A stretch of DNA of 11,064 bases from an uncultured Oscillospiraceae bacterium (GTDB lineage Bacteria > Bacillota > Clostridia > Oscillospirales > Oscillospiraceae). Under the pieces are notes generated by a model. The model was given only the letters and a program-made list of their open reading frames with translations. It was not told the origin of the DNA and did not search any database. Each line of letters begins with the position of its first letter. Positions within the stretch are counted from its first letter, which is position 1. The translations under genes and the position numbers were made by a program. The stretch covers positions 1-11,064 of the forward strand of contig CAJTLK010000062.1 of NCBI GenBank assembly GCA_910577415.1, in the 5' to 3' direction. Below, in pieces: positions 1-8,900 of this stretch.

Positions 1-756
1 GATAGCTCCGGCAAGGACGCTGATGTGCAGCCCGGATACCGCTACCACATGGGCAAGCCCCGCGCGCCGAAATGCGGAATATAGTCCGGTGGGGAGCTGG
101 GATTTGTCCCCGGTGATAAGGGCAAGGGACAAGCCGGAGATGTCGTCGGGAAAGCTTTGCTGCAAAGAAGCTTTGATCACATGGGCGGCGTACTGTGGCC
201 AGAAGCGCGCCGGAGGCAGAACGGGGTCATAGAGCAAGGTGAAGCCGTTTCGGGCATAACCCAGGAGGTAGATCCCCTTTGAGCGGTAATAGTCGGTAGG
301 AGTGCCCCTGAAATGATCGGATCGGGAGAGGGAAAGAGGGACGGAGACCACCTGACCGGGCTGCAGGTCCATAGAAGCGGCATCGGCATAGACTTGTATT
401 TGGGGATCGGGCGCACCCTCCAGGTGAAGTCGCGCGGGGAAGGCGGCACCGCGGCTGGTGGAGGTGGGAAAATCGGTAACGGTAAGGGTATAGACCGCCG
501 GGGGCTTGTCTGCCAAGACATGGGCTGGAGCGCGGAAGAGAAGGGAGTAGCACCCTGTCCAAAGCAAACCGGAGGCCAGGCCCAATGCCGCAAGGGCCAT
601 CTTATGCCGTGCCTTTCCTTTCAGGAAGACGAAAAGCAGTGGGGCGCTCAAAACGCATAAACCTCCCACCGGAAAGAGAAAACTCTCCGGCAGGAGGTAA
701 ATGGCAGTGAAAATAACCGCCGAGCAGGGAACGGCCCACCAGCACAGTCTACGCAT
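1..756 (-). CDS. comEC: ComEC-type DNA uptake channel, N-terminal 252 residues (runs off left edge)
   Basis: ComEC is the inner-membrane channel that passes single-stranded DNA into the cytoplasm during natural transformation. The frame is open from the ATG at 756 to the window edge without a stop; family members are usually about 700-800 residues, so roughly a third is present. The N-terminus is hydrophobic, with membrane segments at about residues 5-22, 28-45 and 52-70. A soluble stretch of about residues 75-190 matches the DUF4131/OB-fold-like region. Near residues 200-252 the start of the Competence domain is clear: ALITGDKSQLP, then FRRAGLAHVVAVSGLHIS, the hallmark ComEC segment. The ATG at 756 has no Shine-Dalgarno of its own, but overlaps the end of a small upstream ORF (ATGCGTAG), which suggests coupled translation. 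The frame stays open up to 855, and a TTG at 810 is a weaker alternative start. Identity is read from motifs; transformation ability of the host is not shown. Confidence 0.93.
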   Translation of the reverse strand, partial: MRRLCWWAVPCSAVIFTAIYLLPESFLFPVGGLCVLSAPLLFVFLKGKARHKMALAALGLASGLLWTGCYSLLFRAPAHVLADKPPAVYTLTVTDFPTSTSRGAAFPARLHLEGAPDPQIQVYADAASMDLQPGQVVSVPLSLSRSDHFRGTPTDYYRSKGIYLLGYARNGFTLLYDPVLPPARFWPQYAAHVIKASLQQSFPDDISGLSLALITGDKSQLPTGLYSAFRRAGLAHVVAVSGLHISVLAGAI

Positions 757-850
757 GGGAGGCGGAAGGGTCGCTGGCGCGGCCCGGCAAATAGTTGGTC
801 GCAGTGCCAAAGCAGTCCACCAGCGTAATTTGCCCGCATCTGAAGTACAT
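749..850 (-). CDS. Small ORF (33 aa) overlapping the start of comEC; possible leader peptide
   Basis: A 33-codon ORF begins at the ATG at 850 and ends with TAG at 751-749. It is preceded by AAGGTGATC (854-862), an almost perfect complement of the 16S rRNA 3' end, six bases from the ATG; this is one of the best ribosome binding sites in the window. The stop lies inside comEC, which starts at 756 in another frame, an 8-base overlap typical of translational coupling. About three quarters of its codons end in G or C, as in neighbouring real genes. The peptide begins MYFRCGQITLVDCFGTA and has two cysteines; there is no obvious signal peptide or membrane helix. I do not recognise a family. It could be a functional microprotein, or simply a device that loads ribosomes onto comEC. 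Coding is supported by the RBS and overlap, not by homology. Confidence 0.55.
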   Translation of the reverse strand: MYFRCGQITLVDCFGTATNYLPGRASDPSASHA

Positions 851-901
851 GTTGATCACCTTATCATATTTAGTCTTTTCTGTTGGTATGGGATAATGTA
901 G

Positions 902-919
902 GCCGCCCCGAGGGGCGGC
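902..919 (-). terminator. GC-rich perfect hairpin after the Cys-rich gene; possible terminator or attenuator
   Basis: GCCGCCCC is followed after two bases by its exact reverse complement GGGGCGGC. Because a two-base loop is too tight, the real structure is probably seven base pairs with a CGAG loop. It lies 13 bases past the stop of the Cys-rich gene on the minus strand and about 50 bases before the small ORF/comEC start. No run of U follows in either direction (minus-strand continuation is CTACATTATC), so it is a weak intrinsic terminator at best. Partial termination or RNA stabilisation between the two gene pairs are the likely roles. Confidence 0.45.
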
Positions 920-932
920 GGGGTGGGTACGA

Positions 933-1205
933 TCAGCTCCGGCGGCAGCCGCAGGAACGGGCGGTGCCACGGGCCAGGACGCGGGCTCCGGTAAGAGGCA
1001 TGATACCGGCGTTAGGGTCAAAGATGGCCTGATTGGCGCCGTCAATGGCGCCCTCGGCGGGGAAGAAGGCCGGATAAGAGACATACACCGGGAACTCGGT
1101 CAGGGAGACGCCGCCCAGATCCTGATCCGGGCAGGAACTACCACAGCCGCAGCCACAGCAGCAGCCGCAGCAGTGGCAGCAATGGCAGCAACAGCAAGAA
1201 GACAT
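933..1205 (-). CDS. Cys/His-rich small protein (90 aa), unknown function
   Basis: The start is the ATG at 1205, with GGAGGG six bases upstream; an in-frame ATG at 1250 lacks such a site. The first 25 residues are extraordinary: after MSS come CCCCHCCHCC, then GCCCGCGCG and a further Cys, giving 14 Cys and 2 His. The remaining 65 residues are ordinary and mildly hydrophobic (for example FPVYVSYPAFFPAEGAID), and the tail contains CGC, so there are 16 Cys in all. The spacing of adjacent Cys and His would suit metal-cluster binding, as in metallothioneins, or dense disulfide or thiol cross-linking, as in some spore-coat proteins. No signal peptide or transmembrane helix is evident, and no known family is recognised. 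It lies 73 bases after glpK on the same strand and is probably cotranscribed. The TGC/GGC repeat at DNA level makes another frame look Ala-rich, but that frame lacks a start site of this quality. Confidence 0.75.
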   Translation of the reverse strand: MSSCCCCHCCHCCGCCCGCGCGSSCPDQDLGGVSLTEFPVYVSYPAFFPAEGAIDGANQAIFDPNAGIMPLTGARVLARGTARSCGCRRS

Positions 1206-1228
1206 ATTGATCCCTCCATCGAAAATGT

Positions 1229-1244
1229 CGTGGCGTTTGCCACA
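1229..1244 (-). other. Short inverted repeat in the leader of the Cys-rich gene
   Basis: GTGGC (1230-1234) and GCCAC (1239-1243) flank a four-base loop in the 73-base gap between glpK and the Cys-rich gene, about 15 bases upstream of the GGAGGG ribosome binding site. The five-pair stem is weak and has no U tract. It could be a processing or regulatory hairpin, or chance. Confidence 0.2.
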
Positions 1245-1278
1245 GCCCATTTTATGTAGAAAGAGGGAGGGAGGTTCC

Positions 1279-2766
1279 TTACCGTTCCGCCCAGTTTAAA
1301 GCGCGACCCACCGCCTTGTGCCAACCATTTAGGAGGTCCCGACGCCGCTGTGGCTCCATGGCAGGAGAGAAGAAGGCGTCCTCTCTCCAGAGCTGACGCA
1401 GCTCACCATCGCCGGTCCAAAAGTCAACGGCAAGTCCCGCCAGATAGGCGGCGCCTAAAGCGGTGGTTTCCCGAATGACCGGACGGCGGACAGGCTTATC
1501 AAGGATGTCCGCTTGGAATTGGAGCAAAAAACTGTCCCGGCTGGCGCCGCCGTCGGCGTTGAGGCCGGTGAGGGCAAGGCCGGTGTCCTTTTCCATGGCG
1601 TCCACTAAGTCGCGCACTTGGTAGGCAATGGATTCCTGGGCGGCCCGGACGATGTGGGCCCTGCCCGTGCCACGGGTAAGGCCCACCAGACAGCCCCGGG
1701 CGTACATGTCCCAGTAGGGCGCTCCCAGTCCGGTAAAGGCGGGGACGAGATAGACGCCGCCCGTATCAGGAACAGTCTTCGCAATAGACTCGGCTTCAGG
1801 ACTCTCATTTAGAAAATCTAGTTCGTCCCGAAGCCACTGGATCACCGCCCCTCCAGTAAAGGCGGAGCCTTCCAGGGCGTATTGGACCTTGCCGTCTCGA
1901 GCCATTGCGATGGTGGTGAGAAGTCCGTTTTTACTTTCAAAGGGGGTCTCGCCGGTATTCATCAACAAGAAGCAGCCGGTACCGTAGGTGTTTTTGGCCT
2001 CGCCGGGGGAAAAGCAGGTTTGACCAAAGAGGGCGGCCTGCTGGTCCCCCGCCATACCGGCAATGGGGACCCTGGCTCCGGCCACATCGGTATGGCCCAC
2101 AACGCCGCTGCACTCCACGACCTCGGGGAGCATTTCCCGAGGGATGTCCAGTGCTCGCAAAAGGGTGTCGTCCCAATTCCCGGTATGGATGTCATAGAGC
2201 ATGGTGCGGGAGGCGTTGGTGGCATCGGTGACATGGCGCTTACCGCCTGTCAGCTTCCAAACCAGCCAGCAGTCCACAGTGCCAAAAAGCAACTCTCCCT
2301 TTCTTGCCCGCTCCCGCTTAGGGTCTGCTTTGTCCAATATCCACTTTAGCTTGGAGGCCGAAAAGTAGGCGTCCGGGATCAGGCCGGTGATTTTGCGGAT
2401 GTGTTCCTCCAGGCCGTCGGAACGCAGTCGGTCAATGATATCGGCAGTCCGGCGGCACTGCCAGCAGATGGCATTGTAGACCGGCAGCCCGGTGAGCTTG
2501 TCCCAAACCACCGTAGTTTCGCGCTGGTTGGCAAGGCCGATAGCTGCAATTTCCTTGGTATCCACGCCGGACTGAGCGATGACCTCCATCATTACGGCAT
2601 ACTGAGAGGACCATATCTCCATGGGGTCGTGTTCCACCCAGCCCTCCCGGGGATAGATCTGCCGCAGCTCCTTCTGAGCTACGGCAAGCATATTTTGATC
2701 TCTATCAAAGAGGATGGCACGGGAACTGGTGGTTCCCTGATCCAGAGTCAAGATATAGCGCCCCAT
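1279..2766 (-). CDS. glpK: Glycerol kinase (FGGY family), 495 aa
   Basis: This enzyme phosphorylates glycerol with ATP to sn-glycerol 3-phosphate in the cytoplasm, the entry step of glycerol use. Length fits the family (about 500). Seen in order: the N-terminal phosphate-binding segment [16 protein letters not shown] (residues 6-21), NQRET (80-84) carrying the Arg-Glu pair that contacts glycerol, CWQCRR (101-106), the FGGY signature around [12 protein letters not shown] (134-145), [14 protein letters not shown] (162-175), [11 protein letters not shown] (239-249) with the catalytic Asp at 241, KNTYGTGCF, and a C-terminal [20 protein letters not shown]-site region. The chosen start is the ATG at 2766, seven bases after GGGAGG; it gives the standard [13 protein letters not shown]-terminus, and a longer form upstream adds 13 atypical residues. 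The loop before [11 protein letters not shown] reads GHTDVAGAR, so the histidine that HPr phosphorylates in many low-GC Gram-positive homologues appears to be Asp227. No glycerol facilitator or dehydrogenase gene is adjacent. Confidence 0.97.
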   Translation of the reverse strand: MGRYILTLDQGTTSSRAILFDRDQNMLAVAQKELRQIYPREGWVEHDPMEIWSSQYAVMMEVIAQSGVDTKEIAAIGLANQRETTVVWDKLTGLPVYNAICWQCRRTADIIDRLRSDGLEEHIRKITGLIPDAYFSASKLKWILDKADPKRERARKGELLFGTVDCWLVWKLTGGKRHVTDATNASRTMLYDIHTGNWDDTLLRALDIPREMLPEVVECSGVVGHTDVAGARVPIAGMAGDQQAALFGQTCFSPGEAKNTYGTGCFLLMNTGETPFESKNGLLTTIAMARDGKVQYALEGSAFTGGAVIQWLRDELDFLNESPEAESIAKTVPDTGGVYLVPAFTGLGAPYWDMYARGCLVGLTRGTGRAHIVRAAQESIAYQVRDLVDAMEKDTGLALTGLNADGGASRDSFLLQFQADILDKPVRRPVIRETTALGAAYLAGLAVDFWTGDGELRQLWREDAFFSPAMEPQRRRDLLNGWHKAVGRALNWAER

Positions 2767-2787
2767 AAAACGGCCTCCCGTCATTTT

Positions 2788-2815
2788 TTGCTTTCCTTTT
2801 TCCAAATTTTATTAT
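2788..2815 (+). promoter_or_regulatory. Candidate promoter of the glucan synthase gene
   Basis: TTGCTT (2788-2793) and TATTAT (2810-2815) are separated by 16 bases within the divergent intergenic region. The -10 matches five of six consensus bases; the -35 is weak. Transcription from about 2822 would give a leader of about 90 bases before the preferred ATG at 2913. The surrounding stretch is the most AT-rich part of this gap. Confidence 0.35.
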
Positions 2816-2839
2816 CCAGGATTTTTTGGGGAAAAGCAA
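2811..2839 (-). promoter_or_regulatory. Candidate glpK promoter
   Basis: Read on the minus strand, TTGCTT (2839-2834) and GATAAT (2816-2811) are separated by 17 bases. The -10 matches consensus at five of six bases, while the -35 matches only at TTG. A start near 2804 would leave a leader of about 40 bases before the glpK ATG. The -10 lies on the same bases as the candidate promoter of the opposite gene. Inferred from sequence only. Confidence 0.35.
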
Positions 2840-2912
2840 GAGGAAGTTATCCTTTTCGTATGAAATCCCCACAAAAGGTGAAAACTGGTGGAAGTTGGAA
2901 GGGGGAGAGGGC

Positions 2913-5900
2913 ATGGACGCACTGGAATTGGGGAGAAAGACCTCGGGAGGGCTTTGCCCGGAAGGGCTGTATCAAGGAAAAAGGCTCGCGGGGGAGATCA
3001 AAAAGGCCCTGCGAGAAATGGAGGCCGTCCGTACCCGGCTGAGCCGCTGTAGTTGGGAACGGCTGCCCGGCGCGGTGGAATGGCTGCTTGACAACGCTTA
3101 TCTGGCCCGCCGAGCAGGGCTTGCCGCCCAGGACGATCTCCGGCGGGGTAAGCGCCTGAGGCGGACCGGCAAGACTGCCTACATCCAGGCATTGGCAAGG
3201 GCAGTAGTGGAAAAGATGCCTGAATGTGACCGGGATACTTTGGCCCAATATCTCGCTGGGGTACAGGAGACCACTCCGATGACGGAGGAGGAACTATCGC
3301 TATTTCTTCCGGCACTGCGAGGGACGATGTGTCTTCGGCTGGCAGAGGTGTGCGAAAAATTGGAAGCTGATCCTGAACAGGAGGGACTGACGGAAGAGGT
3401 AGCGGCGGTCTTTACCGGATTGCGGACCTTGACCAGCGCCAATCCAGAGGCCATCCTGGAGGGGGCCAGCGCGGTAGAGCAGACCCTGCGCAAGGATCCG
3501 GCAGGGGTGTATGCCGACATGGACGAGGCTACCCGGGCGCGGTACCGTCAGCAGATCTGCCGTCTTGCCCGAAAACTGGGGGCAGGGGAAAAGGAGACAG
3601 CGGAAAGGGCTTTGGTTCTGGCGGGAGGCGGCAGCGGTGAGGAGCGGCACATCGGTTGGTTTCTCTTTCGTCGGCCATTGGGAGGACACAAAAAGCGTCC
3701 GGCGGGAGCGTTGTATGTGGCGCTTATCCTATTGCCCACTCTCTCGCTGGCATTGTGGTTGGGCTTTACTCTGGAAAGTTGGGCGCTGTTTCTCCTTTTG
3801 TTGCTGCCCGCCTCAGATCTAATGAAAAATCTTGTGGACTTTTTTGCCGTGCGGATCATCCGGCCCCGCCCGGTATTGCGGATGGCGCTAAAGGAAGGCG
3901 TCCCCATAGAGGGGCGGACCTTGTGCGTCATTGCGGGGCTGTTGACCGGTCCAGGCAGCGGCGATGACTATGCGGCGCTGTTGGAGCGGTATCGTCTGGC
4001 AAACCGGGATTGCGGGGAGGAACTTCGCTTTGGACTGTTGGCCGATCTGCCTGACCGGGGCGCGCCCATGGGGGAGGAACACAGGAAATGGGTCAAGCGG
4101 GCTGAGGAAGCTGTTAAGGCGCTCAACGAGAAGCATGGCGGGGGCTTTTATCTCCTTTTCCGTCAGCCGACCTTTCAAAGTTCTGATGAGCGTTATGTGG
4201 GCTGGGAACGGAAACGGGGCGCCCTCCTTGAGTTGACACGTTTGCTCCGGGGACAGACCTCAGGGCTTCAGGTGCGGGCTGGGGACAGAAAAGCCTTAAC
4301 AGGAACGAAGTATGTGATCACCTTGGATTCAGACACAGCTCTCAATGTAGGCACAGCCCGGGAACTGGTAGGGGCCATGCTCCACCCTTTGAACCGTCCA
4401 CAGCTGGACCCTAAACGCCGGGTGGTGAGTGAGGGCTACGGTCTTCTCCAGCCCCGGGTGGGCGTGGAGCTGAGCGCTGCCAACCGCTCTCAATTTTCGC
4501 GGATATTTGCCGGACAAGGCGGTATCGATCCCTATGGCGGTACTTGCAGCGACGTCTACCACGACCTTTTTGATCGGGGAACGTACACGGGTAAGGGAAT
4601 TTTTGATGTGGAGGTATTTTCCAAATGCCTGGATGGCCGATTTCCCCAAGGGCGGGTGCTGTCCCATGACCTGCTGGAAGGAGCATACCTTCATGCGGGG
4701 CTGCTGGAGGACGTAGAGCTGACCGATGGGTATCCCTATAAAGTCACCAGTTATTTTTCCCGGCTGCACCGATGGACCCGGGGGGATTGGCAACTGTTGC
4801 CCTGGCTGGGGAGACGGGTAAAACGGGAGGATGGTAGCCGGGAGGAAAATCCCCTTTCTTCGGTGGACCGCTGGAAAATATTTGATAACCTCCGCCGGAG
4901 CTTGTCTCCCATCTTTACCCTCACGGCACTGCTGCTGGGGATGTGCCACTCTGGACCGGCCTTGGGCGCTGCTGCCGCGTTGGCCATTGTATCCGCCTGG
5001 TCCAATCTGCTTCTTTCCGGGGCCGACCTGGCCTTCCGGGGGGGTGTGGGGCTTCACCGGCGGTACCACTCTACCGTCATTGCCGGCTTGGGCGGAATGA
5101 TCCTTCAGACTTTAGTGCAGCTTCTGTTTTTGCCCTATCAGGCTTGGATCTGTACCAGTGCCATCTGCACCGCCCTCTGGCGGTGCCTTGTCAGCCATCG
5201 GAAACTTCTGGAATGGACCACGGCGGCGGACACGGAGCGAAAAAAGGACGACCTATTGGCAAACTACAAGGCCCAATGGCCTGCGGTGGCAGTGGGCGCT
5301 TTTGCCATGGCCTTTGCCACCCTTCCGGCAGGAGCGGCCATTGGCCTTGTATGGGCGGCATCGCCGATCTTTGCCTGGGCGCTTTCCCGCCCGGTCCAGG
5401 AAAGCAGGGGAGCGGCGGAGGAAGACCGTCCATTCCTTCTGCACCAGGCCAGTCTTATCTGGAATTATTTTTATGACTGGCTTCAAAGCGAGGATCACTG
5501 GCTTCCCCCGGACAACGTGCAGATAAAGCCTTGGCTCGGCCCTGCCCGCCGCACCTCGCCGACCAACATTGGCATGGCGCTTTTGAGCTGTGTTGCCGCT
5601 GTAGACCTGGAGCTGATCGGACGGGTGCAGGCGGCGGAGCGGATCGGCCATATGCTGGATACCATGGAAGCCCTTGAAAAGTGGAATGGACACCTCTATA
5701 ACTGGTATGATACTTCAAACTGCGAACCTTTGCGGCCACGGTATGTCTCTACGGTAGACAGCGGCAACCTGCGCGGGTGTTTGATCGCGCTACGCGAGGC
5801 GCTCTATGAGTGGGGGGAGGGAGAGCTGGCGCGGCGGGCGGAACGGTTGTCCGATGCCATGGCTCTCTCACCGCTCTTTGACAAAGAGCGAAAACTCTTT

Positions 5901-8900
5901 TCCATTGGCTACGATGTTGAAAAGGAAGAATTTACTGCCGGCTGGTACGACCTGATGGCCAGTGAGGCACGACTGGCAAGCTATGTAGCGGCGGCATTGG
6001 GGGAGGTGGAGCCGCGCCACTGGCGGCGGCTGGGACGGGGGCTGGTAGGAGACAACGATTACTGTGGCATGGCCTCCTGGACGGGGACCATGTTTGAGTA
6101 TTTTATGCCTAACCTGCTTCTGCCCTGTGAGCCGGGAAGCTTGATGTATGAGTCCCTATCCTTTTGCGTTTATGTCCAAAAGCGGCGAGGGGCCAAAACC
6201 AAGACTCCCTGGGGCATCTCAGAATCCGGGTTTTATGCCTTTGACCCCGGTATGGCATATCAATACAAGGCCCACGGAGTGCAAGCATTGGGCCTGAAAC
6301 GGGGACTGGACAAGGAGTTGGTGGTTGCGCCCTATGCCTCCTTTTTGACTTTGCTTCTGGCGCCGAGAAGCGCGGGCAGAAATCTTCGACGGCTGCGGGA
6401 TATGGGCTTAGAGGGACTATACGGCCTTTATGAGGCTGTGGATTTTACGCCCAACCACCTGATGCCGGGGGAGAAATGGGCGGTGGTGCGTTCCTTTATG
6501 TCCCATCATCTGGGAATGAGTTTGGTGGCTATCGATAACGCGCTGAATGGCAACATCATGCAAACACGGTTTTTGCGGGATTGCTCCATGGGAGCGTTCA
6601 GGGAGCTGCTGCAAGAGAAAGTCCCTGTGGGCGCGCCGGTGATGAGGCCGGACCGCAGCGCCGTTCCAGAGCGGGTCAGGCCGATATGGCAGAGCCAGTT
6701 TTGTTGGTCCGGCAAAGGATATGACTTAGCCAGCCCGGCCAGTCAATTGTTTTCCAACGGTCTGGTCACAGCGCTCTGCACCGATTGTGGAGCAGTGGAG
6801 TTGACCGATGACCGGGGAGAGACTCCAGTGTTGACCCATTTCCGGGAGCGGTACGCTCCGGCGGGAGTAAGCTTTTTTTACCGCAGCGAACAGGGAGAAT
6901 TGACCGCATTGACAGGCGCGCCGCTTTTCGGCGGTGGCAAGTTTGGGTGGAGCTTTGACGGCGGTGGAGCAACATGGACTGTAAAGCAAAAGGACATGAC
7001 GGCAAGGCTGCGGCTCCTTTTGCCAAAAGGAGAGCGGGGAGCGCTCTGGAGACTGGAGATAGAGGGAGTGAGCGGAGGCGAGGTGATCTGTTACCTGGAA
7101 CCGGCGCTGGCCCGGAGGACAGACTATCTGGCTCACCCCGCTTACTCAAAGCTGTCGATCGAGAGCCGGAGCTTGGATCGGGGGGTCAGCTTTGCCAGGC
7201 GGCCCAGGGAGGGAGAGCGCCGGTCTACACTGGTAGTGCTGTGGGACCGGGAAGAGGCGGCCTTTGACACCAGTCGGGAGACGGCCCTTGGAAGAGGCGG
7301 CCTGCGGCGGTTGGAGCAGGCGCTGGACGCTCCGGCGCAAATGAGAGTGGGGGCGGTTTTGGACCCCTGTCTGTTGGCGCGTTTTCCGTTGGGACAGCAG
7401 CGCCGTCATAGCCTACGTCTGGCAATAGGCGTTGAGGATGGAGAAGAGCTTGCCCAAAAGACGGCCACCGCCGTTTTGGCAGCGCCGGACCAAACGACGG
7501 GGCTACTGGACGGTATGCTGCGAAGCTTGCAGCTTTCGGCAGAGGATGGTAGGCGTGCTATGGAGCTGTTGTCGGCGTTGAAATTTCCGCCGCCCAAAGA
7601 AAAAAATACGCCTCAGGCAGCTCTGTGGGCCTATGGAGTTTCGGGGGATCTGCCCATTGCCTTGGCGGCAACGTCTGATAATATTGACAAGGAAAACCGC
7701 TTTCCACTTGCTGCACACACGCTGCTAAAGAGCTGCGGATTCTATTTTGATCTGGTCTACCTGCTGGATGATGGCGGGAACTATTTGCGGCCTCAAAAGA
7801 ATGGTTTGCTGGAGCATATCAAGGCGCTGGGACTGGAAGGAGAACTGGGGAAAAAGGGCGGTATCCACATGATAGAGCGGCCTCCCGCAGAAACGGTCTC
7901 TCCCTGGGATGACTGGGCGGCAGTGAATCTATCTGATAAGGGCAATTGGAAACGGGAGGGGATAGCGCCTACCCAGCCGCCGGAACAGCACTGTCGCCTT
8001 AAAGAAAAGCTGCCAGAGTGGCGGTTTGGACCAGAGGGCGAATTCACTTTACAAATGCGCGGTGAGCTGCCATCTGTGGGATGGAGCCAGCTTTTGGTCA
8101 ATCCCCGCTTTGGCTGCCTGATAGACGAGACCGGCGCCGGACACCTTTGGCAGGGAAATGCGCGGGAAGCCCCCATTACCGCCTGGAACAATGATCCGCT
8201 TTCCGTTGGCGGCCCGGAGTGGTTTTTGCTTGCCTGGCAGGGGGAGACCCACAGCCTTTTCGCCGATGGAGACGCGCTGCCAACTACTATGACCTATGGC
8301 TTTGGCTGGGCCCGCTGGGAAAAGGTATGGCCTGGGGGAACGGTGCGCACAACGGTCTTTGTACCTTGGGAGGAGGACAGACGGCTTTTATGTGTGGAGC
8401 TGCCTCAGGGCGCCGGGGAGCTACGGCATATTACCAAAGGAAGAAAAAGCGCCTCCTTCTCCTTTGCACAGAGGCTTTACCTTGCCACCGGAGCGAACGG
8501 TACCAGCCGTTGGGATGGACAGGAGTGGGATGGACTTTTCTCGGACACGGAAGAGCGTTGGCGGAGACAGGTCTTTTCCCTGACTGTTGAAACGCCGGAC
8601 AGCGAGCTTAATAACTATCTCAACGGTTGGTGCCTCTACCAGGTCGTCGCCTGTCGGCTCCTGGGGCGGACCTCCCATTATCAAAACGGTGGGGCATATG
8701 GGTTTCGGGATCAGCTGCAGGACACTCTGGCGCTGCTGACCGTTGCTCCTGAATGGACAAAGGAGCAGCTTCTCCGCAGCTGTGCGCATCAATTTGAGCA
8801 GGGAGATGTGCAGCACTGGTGGCACGAAGTGGGAGAGGAGACCAACCGGGGCGTACGGACCCGCATTTCCGACGATCTGCTGTGGCTGCCCTATGCTCTG

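Noticed and set aside
177..660. Overlapping ORFs on both strands (177-593 and 227-562 minus, 313-660 plus)
   Set aside because: The ComEC frame in the same region is supported by family motifs through to the window edge; these are other-frame shadows.
749..1084. A 111-codon minus-strand frame starting at 1084 and including the small ORF before comEC
   Set aside because: Its first part overlaps the Cys-rich gene in another frame with Pro/Ala-rich composition; only the portion from the ATG at 850 has a ribosome binding site.
933..1205. Cys-rich protein as a SCIFF/ranthipeptide precursor
   Set aside because: The cysteines are contiguous and N-terminal rather than spaced in the C-terminal core, and no radical SAM maturase is nearby.
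1100..1324. Ala/Val-rich minus-strand ORF over the Cys-rich gene, resembling a membrane segment
   Set aside because: It is the frame-shifted reading of the TGC/GGC repeat; the Cys-rich frame has the proper ribosome binding site and start.
2826..2912. TTG start extending the glucan synthase by 29 residues
   Set aside because: No Shine-Dalgarno precedes the TTG, it sits almost on the candidate transcription start, and the ATG at 2913 has a strong site.
4329..5069. Long antisense ORF of 246 codons inside the glucan synthase gene
   Set aside because: It lies wholly within a well-supported gene, has a low-complexity Pro/Gly/Gln composition typical of shadow frames in GC-rich coding DNA, and has no ribosome binding site.
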